Source of the DNA: an uncultured Clostridia bacterium
GTDB lineage: Bacteria; Bacillota; Clostridia; TANB77; CAG-508
Assembly (NCBI GenBank): GCA_948502395.1
Contig: CAOPES010000004.1
Coordinates: forward strand, 1 to 64,000
Length of the DNA stretch: 64,000 nucleotides
Reading direction: 5' to 3'
Under the pieces are notes generated by a model. It was not told the DNA's origin and did not search any database. It saw only the letters and a program-made list of their open reading frames with translations. The position numbers and the translations under genes are program-made. Shown here one piece after another: positions 46,380 to 56,100 of this stretch; position 1 is the stretch's first letter; every line of letters begins with the position of its first letter.

Positions 46380-47135
46380 ATGAAATTAATATCATGGAAT
46401 GTAAATGGCATAAGAGCGTGTTTAGAAAAAGGTTTTGCAGATTTTTTTAAACAAGTAGATGCAGAGATATTTTGCATACAAGAAACTAAATGCCAGCCAG
46501 AACAAGTGGATTTACAATTTGAAGGATACAAGAGTTACTGGAATAGTGCTGAAAAGAAAGGCTATTCAGGAACAGCTATATTCACAAAAAAAGAGCCAAT
46601 AAATGTAACATATGGAATAGGAATAGAAGAACACGATAAAGAAGGAAGAGTAATAACATTAGAATTCGAAAAATTCTATATGGTGACAATATATACACCA
46701 AATTCAAAAAGAGAGCTAGAAAGGCTGGAATATAGGCAAATATGGGAAGATGAAATAAGAAGCTACTTATTAAAATTGAATGAAACAAAACCAGTAATAA
46801 TGTGTGGAGACCTTAATGTAGCACATAAAGAAATCGACCTAAAAAATCCGAAAACAAACAGACGAAGTGCAGGCTTTACAGACGAAGAAAGAAATAAAAT
46901 GACAGAATTGCTAGATGCAGGATTTACAGATACATTTAGACACTTATATCCTGACAAAGAAGAAATTTACAGCTGGTGGTCATATATGAGAAAAGCAAGA
47001 GAAAAGAACGTAGGCTGGAGAATAGATTACTTTATAACATCAAAACAAATAGAAAACAAAATAAAAGAAGCAAAGATACACACAGAAGTGCTGGGAAGTG
47101 ATCATTGCCCAGTAGAATTGGACATAGAATTATAA
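46380..47135 (+). CDS. xth: Exodeoxyribonuclease III / AP endonuclease
   Basis: 251 residues, the usual length. Motifs in order: MKLISWNVNGIRACL, FCIQETKCQ (metal-binding Glu), GYSGTAIFTKK, MCGDLNVAHKEIDL (Asp-Asn pair), RRSAGFTDEER, WWSYM, WRIDYF and GSDHCPVELDIEL (catalytic Asp-His). The enzyme cuts DNA at abasic sites and degrades 3' ends in base-excision repair. The ribosome-binding site (AAAGGA) is moderate. Confidence 0.94.
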   Translation: MKLISWNVNGIRACLEKGFADFFKQVDAEIFCIQETKCQPEQVDLQFEGYKSYWNSAEKKGYSGTAIFTKKEPINVTYGIGIEEHDKEGRVITLEFEKFYMVTIYTPNSKRELERLEYRQIWEDEIRSYLLKLNETKPVIMCGDLNVAHKEIDLKNPKTNRRSAGFTDEERNKMTELLDAGFTDTFRHLYPDKEEIYSWWSYMRKAREKNVGWRIDYFITSKQIENKIKEAKIHTEVLGSDHCPVELDIEL

Positions 47136-47142
47136 GTAGATG

Positions 47143-47223
47143 TGTCCCAAAATGGACAAAATGTCCATCTGGGACGTTTCCTAATGGACATTTTGTCCAA
47201 AAAGAAACGTCCCCAAATGTCCC
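47143..47223. repeat. TGTCC/GGGAC-type repeat cluster
   Basis: Alternating TGTCCC, TGGACAAAATGTCCA, GGGACGTTTCC, TGGACATTTTGTCCA and GGAAACGTCCCC-like blocks forming nested palindromes, ending at the ribosome-binding site of the next gene. Same family as 59102-59150. Confidence 0.8.
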
Positions 47224-47238
47224 AAAGGAGGTAGAAAA

Positions 47239-48363
47239 GTGAAAGAAGTAAAGAATCATTGGAAAAAATGGGTGTACTGGTTTCTGCTAGGAGCAGCAAT
47301 AATTGTGCTATACAAGGCATTAGATAATTTTGGAGATATATTGGACGGTCTTCACAAATTTTTTGCTATTTTAAGTCCGTTTCTAGCAGGAATTTTCATA
47401 GCATATTTGTTATATATGCCATGCAGGAATATAGAAAGTGCATATAAAAAATCAAAGTCAAAGTTTATTAAAAAGAAATCAAGGGTTTTAAGTGTGGCAA
47501 CAGTTTATATAATAGCAGCGGTATTGCTAATAATTTTAGTAAATGTTATTTTACCAGTAGTTGTGGAAAGTGTTGTCGACCTAATAAATAATATACAAGG
47601 TTATTTTGAAACAGCAATTAATAAATATAACGAACTTCCAGAAAACTCTATATTAAAGGGCGATATAGTAAAAGAAGCTATTTCGAATGTACAAAATGTT
47701 GATATTAAACAATATTTCAAGCTAGACAAAATTTTAGAATATGTTATGGGAGCTGTAAATGCGGTAACAAGCATATTTAATGTATTTGTTGCGGTAATTG
47801 TATCTATTTACATATTAATGGAAAGAACACAAATAATAGAATTTTTAAAGAAATGTGCAAATGCAATGTTTGAAGATAAAACTTATAAAAACATAGACAA
47901 ATATTTCAATCATTCAAATGAAATATTCTTCAAATTTATAGCAAGTCAATTTTTAGATGCGATTGTTGTTGGTATAATGGTAACAATTGCAATGACTATA
48001 ATGAATGTTAAATTTGCACCATTACTAGGATTTATGATAGGACTATTTAATATGATACCATACTTTGGAGCGATTATTGCAGTTGCAATTGCGGTGATTA
48101 TTACTCTAATTACTGGTGGCGTTTCACAAACTATTTGGATGCTTATAGTTGTGACTATTTTACAACAAATTGATGCAAATATTATTAATCCAAAAATTGT
48201 TGGAAAATCACTAAAAATTAGTCCACTACTTGTAATTTTTGCGGTAACAGTTGGTGGTGCATATTTTGGAGTGCTTGGTATGTTCTTAGCTGTGCCAGTT
48301 ATTGCTGTTGTGAAAATTGTTGTTGAAGATTATATTGAATTAAAATTAGCTGCGAAAAAATAA
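47239..48363 (+). CDS. AI-2E family (PF01594) permease
   Basis: 374 residues starting at GTG 47239 with AAAGGAGG at 47224-47231. Membrane segments near 10-30, 35-55, 75-100, 155-180, 215-260, 265-300 and 310-345, with the family-typical LLGFMIGLFNMIPYFGAIIA and QQIDANIINPKIVGKSLKISPLLVIFAVTVGG. Members move small solutes or ions; the autoinducer-2 role given by the family name is shown for few and should not be assumed here. No terminator other than the repeat just after the stop codon. Confidence 0.92.
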   Translation: MKEVKNHWKKWVYWFLLGAAIIVLYKALDNFGDILDGLHKFFAILSPFLAGIFIAYLLYMPCRNIESAYKKSKSKFIKKKSRVLSVATVYIIAAVLLIILVNVILPVVVESVVDLINNIQGYFETAINKYNELPENSILKGDIVKEAISNVQNVDIKQYFKLDKILEYVMGAVNAVTSIFNVFVAVIVSIYILMERTQIIEFLKKCANAMFEDKTYKNIDKYFNHSNEIFFKFIASQFLDAIVVGIMVTIAMTIMNVKFAPLLGFMIGLFNMIPYFGAIIAVAIAVIITLITGGVSQTIWMLIVVTILQQIDANIINPKIVGKSLKISPLLVIFAVTVGGAYFGVLGMFLAVPVIAVVKIVVEDYIELKLAAKK

Positions 48364-48367
48364 AAAA

Positions 48368-48431
48368 ATTGCCAAAGGGGACGAACCTTTTTGGCAATTT
48401 TTTGCCATTAAGGACCGTCCCTGTTGGCAAT
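48368..48431. repeat. Palindromic GGGACGGACC repeat after the permease
   Basis: Forward arm GGGGACGAACCTTTTTGGCA and a reverse arm, 4 nt after the stop codon and between convergent genes. With its T-rich centre it could end transcripts in both directions. Confidence 0.88.
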
Positions 48432-48447
48432 TTTTTGTACGAAATAA

Positions 48448-48936
48448 TTATCCATTAAGCAAATATTGAACTCCACCATTGGCGAAAGCCATAATAAGGC
48501 CAGCAACAATAACACCAGCGATAATAGGTGGAACAGCCTTTTTAGGTGGTATCTCTAAAAAGTTAGCAATCAAAGAACCAACCCAAGCACCTGTTGTAGG
48601 GATAGGAACAGCGACAAACAAGAACAATGCTAGAGCTGTGTAAGTTTGAAGCTTTTCGTTCTCTGCGATTTTTTTTGTGGCTTTTTCAGAAGCCCAATCA
48701 ATAATAATTTTGAAAGGCTTGAATTTTCCGAAAAAATCAAATAATGGTCTGATATATTTAACTATAAAATATACTGGTATGATATTTCCTATTAGTCCGC
48801 AAATAAATGCTGGAAGTACAGGCAAGCTAAATAGGTATTGAGCAATTACAACTGAGTATCTTAGTTCGATTATTGGAAATGCTCCTAAAAGTCCTGTAAG
48901 TATGTATTTTAGTATAATTGGTATTCCTGATAACAT
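48448..48936 (-). CDS. Small multidrug-export family membrane protein (PF06695)
   Basis: 162 residues from the minus-strand ATG at 48936; GGAGGAAA at 48949-48942 precedes it, and the in-frame ATG 15 nt upstream overlaps that site. About four hydrophobic segments, with GLLGAFPIIELRYSVVIAQ, AFICGLIGNIIPVYFIVKYI, ALFLFVAVPIPTTGAWVGSL and PPIIAGVIVAGLIMA, match the Sm_multidrug_ex family, whose true substrate is not established. Confidence 0.88.
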   Translation of the reverse strand: MLSGIPIILKYILTGLLGAFPIIELRYSVVIAQYLFSLPVLPAFICGLIGNIIPVYFIVKYIRPLFDFFGKFKPFKIIIDWASEKATKKIAENEKLQTYTALALFLFVAVPIPTTGAWVGSLIANFLEIPPKKAVPPIIAGVIVAGLIMAFANGGVQYLLNG

Positions 48937-49043
48937 GTTTATTTCCTCCATAATTTGAAATCTTTTTGTATTGTACTATAAAAATAAAGATTCGTCAAAT
49001 CCTGCCAGTTGAGTATAAAATTGATCCAAAATTTTTTCTAAGA

Positions 49044-49074
49044 GGTGTTTTTAAGGACTGTCCCCAAAAACACC
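49044..49074. repeat. GGTGTTTTT-type repeat
   Basis: GGTGTTTTTAAGGACTGTCC then CCAAAAACACC; second member of the family seen at 38421. The 388-nt gap 48937-49324 holds this repeat, the rpoB promoter and the rpoB leader. Confidence 0.85.
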
Positions 49075-49095
49075 CAAAAACATCACTCAAAACCC

Positions 49096-49124
49096 TTGAC
49101 TTTTACGTAAAAAAGTGATATCAT
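49096..49124 (+). promoter_or_regulatory. rpoB promoter
   Basis: TTGACT (49096-49101), 17 nt, TATCAT (49119-49124). Shows that rpoBC has its own promoter here instead of being read from a ribosomal-protein operon. Confidence 0.65.
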
Positions 49125-49184
49125 TATGTATGTTTAAATCAAAATTTTAAAAATCAAAAGTTATCAATTAAAAAAAGAAGAATT

Positions 49185-49262
49185 AAATGCAAGGAGAGAC
49201 TAAGTGAAACCGGCTTGTAAGAGCAGACAAGGCGGATAGTTTAGACAAGCGAATTGCAATTT
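49185..49262 (+). promoter_or_regulatory. Putative structured rpoB leader RNA
   Basis: AAATGCAA (49185) can pair with TTGCAATTT (49254). Inside, GCTTGT (49213-49218) can pair exactly with ACAAGC (49245-49250) or, less well, with ACAAGGC (49227). The alternative pairings recall an attenuator, and this is the only locally GC-rich part of the leader. No known family is recognised. Confidence 0.35.
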
Positions 49263-49324
49263 AAGAAGAACTTTTTTTAAAAGTATAAATTTTTTCTGCT
49301 TAATATTTTATAGGAGTGATTTTT

Positions 49325-52300
49325 TTGAAAATTAAAGAAGTTAACTACGAGAAAGCATCTCGTAAAGATTTCGCAAAAGTAGGCGACTATGTAGAAATGC
49401 CAAATCTAATCAAAGTTCAAAAAGATTCATATGACTGGTTTATAGAAGAAGGATTAGGAGAAGTATTAAAAGATATTTCCCCAATTGAAGACTACTCTGG
49501 AAACCTAGTACTTGAATTTTTCGACTACTACATGGAAGAAAAGACAAAATACACAGTAGAAGAAGCAAAAGAAAGAGACGCAACATACTCAACAAGACTA
49601 CACGTAAAAGTAAGATTAATCAACAGAGAAACAGGGGAAATCAAAGAACAAGAAATCTATTTAGGCGACTTCCCACTAATGACAGACAGTGGAACATTCG
49701 TAATAAATGGAGCAGAGAGAGTTGTAGTAAGCCAATTAGTACGTTCACCAGGATGTTACTATGGACAAGAATTCGACACAAAAACAGGTAAAAGAACATA
49801 CAACTCAACAGTAATGCCACTACGTGGAGCATGGTTAGAATATGAAACAGACGGAAACGACATATTCTGGGTAAGAGTAGACAGAACAAGAAAAGTACCA
49901 GTGACAACACTATTAAGAGCAATTGGTCTAACAACAGATTCACAAATATTAGACCTATTTGGAGAAGAAGAACTATTAAAAGCAACAATCAACAAAGACA
50001 CAATAAAAGACCAAGACGAAGCTTTAATAGAAATCTACAAAAAGTTAAGACCAGGAGAATTGCCAACAGTTGAAGCAGCAAGAAACTTATTCAACGGACT
50101 ATTCTTTGACAATAAGAGATATGACCTAGCAAAAGTTGGAAGATACAAATTCAACCAAAAACTAGCATTATCAACAAGAATAAAAGATAAAGTTTCTGCA
50201 AAAGACATAATAGATCCAGAAACAGGAGAAGTCCTAGTACAAGCAGGAGAAGTAATATCAGAAGAAGTAGCAGAACAAATCCAAAATACAGGAATAAATG
50301 TAGTTGATATAACAGTAGCAGACAAAACAGTAAGAATAATAGGAAATGGAACTGTAAATATCCACCAAGTATTACCAAATGTGGATTTAAGCAAGCTACA
50401 TATAAAAGAATTAGTAAATTATAATGTGTTAAAAAATATAGTTGACAACACAGACGAAAAAGATTTAGCAAAAGCACTAGAAGAAAGAAAAGATGAACTA
50501 GTACCAAAATGTATAACAACAGAAGATATGCTAGCATCTGTAAACTTCTTACTAAATCTATCACATGGACTAGGTGGACCAGATGATATCGACCACTTAG
50601 CAAACCGTAGAATTCGTTGTGTTGGTGAATTATTACAAAACCAATTCAGAATTGGTCTAACAAGACTTGAAAGAGTAGTTCGTGAAAGAATGACAATACA
50701 AGACTTAGACGTAGTAACACCACAAACATTAATAAACACAAAACCAATAACATCAGCAATACGTGAATTCTTTGGAAGCTCACAATTATCACAATTCATG
50801 GACCAAACAAACCCACTATCTGAGCTAACACATAAAAGAAGAATTTCAGCATTAGGACCAGGTGGTCTAACAAGAGAAAGAGCTGGTTTCGAAGTACGTG
50901 ACGTTCACTATACTCACTACGGAAGACTATGTCCAATAGAATCACCAGAAGGACCAAACATCGGTCTAATCTCAGCACTATCATCATTTGCAAGCATCAA
51001 CGAATATGGATTTATTGAAACACCATATAGAAAAGTAGACCCAGAAACACACGCATTAACAGATATCGTAGAATATATGAGTGCAGATGTTGAAGATAAC
51101 TACATAATAGCTCAAGCAGCTGAGCCAGTTGATGAAGAAGGAAAATTCATCCACCCAAGAGTAAGGGTAAGATTTAAAAACGAAGTAATAGAGGTTGAAA
51201 GAGAAAAAGTACAATATGTTGACGTTTCTCCAAAACAATTAGTATCAATAGCAGCAGCGATGATACCATTCTTAGAGCACGATGACGCAAAAAGAGCGCT
51301 AATGGGTGCAAACATGCAACGTCAAGCAGTGCCACTAATGATTACAGAAAGCCCAATAATCGGAACTGGAATTGAATACAGAGCAGCAAAAGACTCTGGA
51401 ATATTAATTTTAGCAGAAGATGACGGAGTAATCGAAAAAGTTACAGGAAGTGCAATTACAGTAAAATATAAAAATGGAAAAACAGTAGTACATAAACTAC
51501 GTAAATTCAAAAGAACAAATGGTGGAACATGTATCAACCAAAAACCAATTGTTAAAAAAGGTGAAAAAGTTAAAAAAGGTGATGCAATAGCAGACGGACC
51601 ATCAACACAAAACGGAGAAATGGCGCTAGGTAAAAACGTATTAGTAGCATTCTCAACATGGGAAGGTTACAACTACGAGGACGCTATATTATTAAATGAA
51701 AGACTAGTTAAAGAAGACGTATTTACATCAATCCACATCGAAGAATATGACTGCGAATGCCGTGATACAAAACTAGGTGCAGAAGAAATCACAAGAGATA
51801 TTCCAAACATTGGAGATGACTCTTTAAAAGACCTAGATGAAAACGGAATAATCAGAATTGGTGCAGAAGTTAGACCAGGAGATATCTTAGTTGGTAAAGT
51901 AACACCAAAAGGAGAAACTGAACTAACAGCAGAAGAAAGATTATTAAGAGCAATCTTTGGAGAAAAAGCTAGAGAAGTAAGAGATACATCATTAAGAGTA
52001 CCACATGGAGAAGCAGGAACAATAGTTGATGTAAAAGTATTCACTAGAGAAAATTCAGACGAATTAGGACCTGGTGTAAACCAAATAATCAGATGTTACA
52101 TAGCAACAAAAAGAAAAATATCAGTAGGAGATAAAATGGCTGGACGTCACGGTAACAAAGGTGTAATTTCAAGAGTATTACCAGAAGAAGATATGCCATT
52201 TATGCCAGACGGAACACCAATAGACATTCTATTAAACCCACTAGGTGTGCCTTCACGTATGAACTTAGGTCAAGTTCTAGAAGTACACTTAGGAGGAGCA

Positions 52301-53074
52301 GCAAAAGCCCTAGGTTGGAAAATATCAACACCAGTATTTGACGGTGCAACAGAAGAAGACGTAAGAGAATTATTAGCGAAAGCAGGAATGAGCGAAGACG
52401 GAAAAACTGTACTATATGACGGAAGAACAGGAGATCCATTTGACAAACCAATCACAGTTGGTGTTATGTATATGTTAAAACTACACCACTTAGTAGATGA
52501 CAAAATCCACGCTCGTTCAACTGGACCATACTCACTAGTAACACAACAACCACTAGGTGGTAAAGCACAATTCGGTGGACAACGTTTCGGAGAAATGGAA
52601 GTTTGGGCATTAGAGGCATATGGAGCAGCATACACACTACAAGAAATGTTAACAGTAAAATCAGACGATGTAGTTGGACGTGTTAAAACATATGAAGCAA
52701 TTGTTAAAGGTGAAAATGTACCAGAACCAGGAGTTCCAGAAAGCTTCAAGGTATTAGTAAAAGAATTACAATCATTAGGATTAGACGTACGTCTATATTC
52801 AGAAGACAACCAAGAATTAGAGCTAAAAGAAAACATTGAAGAAGGAATAGAATATGATCCAAGTCAAGAAACAAAAATATCAGAAGAATTAATTGCAGAT
52901 GGAGACTTAGACGGATTTGGAGAAGAAACAGAAGACGATATGCTAATGGAAGATGATACAACAGATGACGATGATGACGAATTATTCGGAGACCTAGGAG
53001 ACGAAGGCGACGAAATGATATTTGACAGTGATTTAGCAAATGACAATTTAGATAATGATGAAGACAATATATAA
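49325..53074 (+). CDS. rpoB: DNA-directed RNA polymerase subunit beta
   Basis: 1249 residues from a TTG at 49325, 6 nt after AGGAGTG; the GTG at 49316 lies inside that site. Standard beta-subunit motifs include the rifampicin region (about residues 484-535) with FFGSSQLSQFMDQTNP, LTHKRRISALGPGGL and GRLCPIESPEGPNIGLI. The residues equivalent to E. coli Asp516, His526 and Ser531 are the sensitive types. GDKMAGRHGNKGVIS and LGGKAQFGGQRFGEMEVWALEAYGAA follow. The C-terminus has an unusually long acidic tail (DDDDDELFGDLGDEGDE). rpoC is 117 nt downstream. rplJ-rplL, the usual upstream neighbours, are absent. Confidence 0.96.
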   Translation: MKIKEVNYEKASRKDFAKVGDYVEMPNLIKVQKDSYDWFIEEGLGEVLKDISPIEDYSGNLVLEFFDYYMEEKTKYTVEEAKERDATYSTRLHVKVRLINRETGEIKEQEIYLGDFPLMTDSGTFVINGAERVVVSQLVRSPGCYYGQEFDTKTGKRTYNSTVMPLRGAWLEYETDGNDIFWVRVDRTRKVPVTTLLRAIGLTTDSQILDLFGEEELLKATINKDTIKDQDEALIEIYKKLRPGELPTVEAARNLFNGLFFDNKRYDLAKVGRYKFNQKLALSTRIKDKVSAKDIIDPETGEVLVQAGEVISEEVAEQIQNTGINVVDITVADKTVRIIGNGTVNIHQVLPNVDLSKLHIKELVNYNVLKNIVDNTDEKDLAKALEERKDELVPKCITTEDMLASVNFLLNLSHGLGGPDDIDHLANRRIRCVGELLQNQFRIGLTRLERVVRERMTIQDLDVVTPQTLINTKPITSAIREFFGSSQLSQFMDQTNPLSELTHKRRISALGPGGLTRERAGFEVRDVHYTHYGRLCPIESPEGPNIGLISALSSFASINEYGFIETPYRKVDPETHALTDIVEYMSADVEDNYIIAQAAEPVDEEGKFIHPRVRVRFKNEVIEVEREKVQYVDVSPKQLVSIAAAMIPFLEHDDAKRALMGANMQRQAVPLMITESPIIGTGIEYRAAKDSGILILAEDDGVIEKVTGSAITVKYKNGKTVVHKLRKFKRTNGGTCINQKPIVKKGEKVKKGDAIADGPSTQNGEMALGKNVLVAFSTWEGYNYEDAILLNERLVKEDVFTSIHIEEYDCECRDTKLGAEEITRDIPNIGDDSLKDLDENGIIRIGAEVRPGDILVGKVTPKGETELTAEERLLRAIFGEKAREVRDTSLRVPHGEAGTIVDVKVFTRENSDELGPGVNQIIRCYIATKRKISVGDKMAGRHGNKGVISRVLPEEDMPFMPDGTPIDILLNPLGVPSRMNLGQVLEVHLGGAAKALGWKISTPVFDGATEEDVRELLAKAGMSEDGKTVLYDGRTGDPFDKPITVGVMYMLKLHHLVDDKIHARSTGPYSLVTQQPLGGKAQFGGQRFGEMEVWALEAYGAAYTLQEMLTVKSDDVVGRVKTYEAIVKGENVPEPGVPESFKVLVKELQSLGLDVRLYSEDNQELELKENIEEGIEYDPSQETKISEELIADGDLDGFGEETEDDMLMEDDTTDDDDDELFGDLGDEGDEMIFDSDLANDNLDNDEDNI

Positions 53075-53121
53075 ATAATTGAATATATTTCAAAAGGGAA
53101 AGAGACGACAGGAAGGAATTG

Positions 53122-53150
53122 CAAGAGCGGTGGCTAGCTCTCTTATCCTA
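53122..53150 (+). promoter_or_regulatory. Hairpin in the rpoB-rpoC spacer
   Basis: AAGAGC GGTGGCTA GCTCTCTT forms a GC-rich stem-loop with AGAGC / GCTCT without a T tail, in the 117-nt gap between the two genes. Could be a processing or stability element. Confidence 0.35.
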
Positions 53151-53191
53151 TTTTGAAATAACCATAAAAACCAAATGAAAGGTGGAAAATC

Positions 53192-56100
53192 GTGGACGAA
53201 TTAGATGTTTTTAACAAATTAAAAATTGGTGTAGCATCAGATGAAAAAATAAGAGAATGGTCAAAAGGAGAAGTAAAAAAACCTGAGACTATCAATTACA
53301 GAACATTAAAACCAGAAAAAGATGGACTATTCTGTGAAAGAATATTTGGACCAACAAAAGACTGGGAATGTCACTGTGGAAAATATAAGAGAGTAAGATA
53401 CAAAGGTATCGTATGTGACAGATGTGGGGTAGAAGTAACAAAATCAAAAGTAAGACGTGAAAGAATGGGACATATTGAACTTGCAGCCCCAGTAGCACAT
53501 ATTTGGTACTTTAAAGGAATTCCAAGTAGAATTGCTTTAATACTTGATATCTCTCCAAGAAACTTAGAAAGAATAATATACTTTGCATCATATGTAGTAG
53601 TAGACAAAGGAACATCAGGACTAGAAAAATGCCAAGTATTAAATGAAAAAGAATACCATGAAGCAGAAGAAAGATTTGGAAAAGGTTCTTTCAAAGCAAG
53701 AATGGGAGCAGAAGCAATAAGAGAACTACTAGAACAAGTAGACTTAGAAAAACTATCTGCTGAAATTAAAAAAGAATTAGAACAAGCTAGTGAACAAAAA
53801 AGAGTAAAACTAGTAAAAAGACTAGACACAGTAGAATCATTTAGAATATCAGGAAATAAACCTGAATGGATGGTAATGAACGTTGTGCCAGTAATACCAC
53901 CAGAATTAAGACCAATGGTACAATTAGACGGTGGAAGATTTGCAACATCAGACTTAAATGACTTATATAGAAGAGTAATAAACAGAAACAACAGATTAAA
54001 AAGATTATTAGAATTAGGAGCACCAGAAATAATTGTAAGAAACGAAAAAAGAATGTTACAAGAATCAGTAGATGCCCTAATAGACAATGGAAGACGTGGA
54101 AGAGCCGTAACAGGAGCTGGAAACAGACCATTAAAATCTTTATCTGATATGTTAAAAGGAAAACAAGGAAGATTCCGTCAAAACTTACTAGGAAAACGTG
54201 TTGACTACTCTGGACGTTCTGTTATCGTAGTAGGACCAGAACTACAAATATATCAATGTGGATTACCAAAAGAAATGGCAGTTGAATTATTCAAACCATT
54301 TGTAATGAGAGAATTAGTAGGTAGGGGAATAGCACAAAATATCAAAAATGCAAAAAGAATGGTAGAAAGACTAAGACCAGAAGTATGGGAAATATTAGAA
54401 GATGTTATAAAAGATCATCCTGTAATGTTAAACCGTGCTCCAACACTACATAGACTAGGAATTCAATCTTTTGAACCAGTATTAGTAGAAGGAAGAGCAA
54501 TAAAACTTCACCCATTAGTATGTGAAGCCTTCAATGCTGACTTCGACGGTGACCAAATGGCAGTGCATTTACCACTATCACCAGAAGCACAAGCAGAATC
54601 TAGATACTTAATGTTATCAACAAACAACTTATTAAAACCACAAGATGGTAAACCAGTTGCAGTACCAAGACTAGATATGATTTTAGGAAGTTACTACTTA
54701 ACAATGGTATTAGACGGAGAAAAGGGAGAAGGAACATATTACAAAGACCCTGAAGAAGCAATAATGGCTTTTGAAAACCATGATGTTGGTATCCACGCAA
54801 AAATCTTTGTTAGAGTAGCAAAGGAAATTGACGGAGAAATAAAAACTCAAAAAATAGAAACAAGTGTTGGAAGAATAATATTCAACCAAGGAATACCACA
54901 AGACTTAGGATTTATCGATAGAAACGAAGATCCATTCCAATACGAAATAAGTTTCCCAGTTATGAAAAAATCAATGGGACAAATAATTGAAAGAGTAATA
55001 AGCAAACATGGACTAACAGAATCAGCAGAAGTAATAGACTATATCAAAGCTTTAGGATTTAAATATTCTACACTAGCTGGAATTACATTCTCAATGGACG
55101 ACGTTAAAGTGCCAGAAGCTAAAAAAGGACTATTAGCAGAGGCTGATGACCAAGTTGAAACAATCAGAAAACAATATGCAAGAGGTTTAATTACAAACGA
55201 AGAAAGATATAACGCAGTAATCAATGTATGGGAAGCAACAACTAAAAAAGTAAGTAACGCAATGGAAGAAAACTTTGACGAGCTAAACCCAATATATATG
55301 ATGGTTAAATCAGGAGCCCGTGGTAATATGAACCAATTAAGACAAATTGCAGGTATCCGTGGACTTATGGCAAGTACAACAGGTAAAGCGGTAGAAATAC
55401 CAATCAAATCATCATTTGCCGAAGGACTAGATGCCCTAGAATACTTCATATCTGCCCATGGTGCACGTAAAGGACTTTCAGATACAGCGCTAAGAACAGC
55501 TGACTCTGGATATTTAACAAGAAGATTAGTTGACGTATCACAAGACATCATAGTTAGAGAACACGACTGTGGAACAGAAGAAGGAATTATGATTTATGAC
55601 ATCAAAGACGGTCAACAAATAATCGAAAAAATGCAAGAAAGACTTGTAGGAAGATATGCAGTACATGATGTAATACACCCTGAAACAAACGAGTTAATCG
55701 TAGATACAAACACAATGATAAATGAAGAAATAGCAGAAAAAATAGTATCTGCTGGAATAGAAAAACTAGAAGTACGTTCAGTACTAGGATGTCACTCAAA
55801 ACAAGGTGTATGTCAAAAATGTTACGGAATGGGTCTAGCTAGAAGAGACTTAGTATCAATAGGAGAATCAGTAGGTATCATAGCAGCACAATCAATTGGA
55901 GAACCAGGAACACAGCTAACAATGAGAACTATCCACTCTGGTGGTGTAGCAGGTGTAGCCGACATCACACAAGGTCTTCCAAGGGTTGAAGAATTATTCG
56001 AAGCTAGAAAACCAAAGGGATTAGCAATAATTTCTGAAATAGACGGAAAAGTAAAAATCAAAGAAACTAAGAAGAAAAAAGAAGTAATAGTTACAGGAAA

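Noticed and set aside
47573..47579. TGTCGAC as a second Spo0A box
   Set aside because: It lies inside the permease coding region and does not match the full box.
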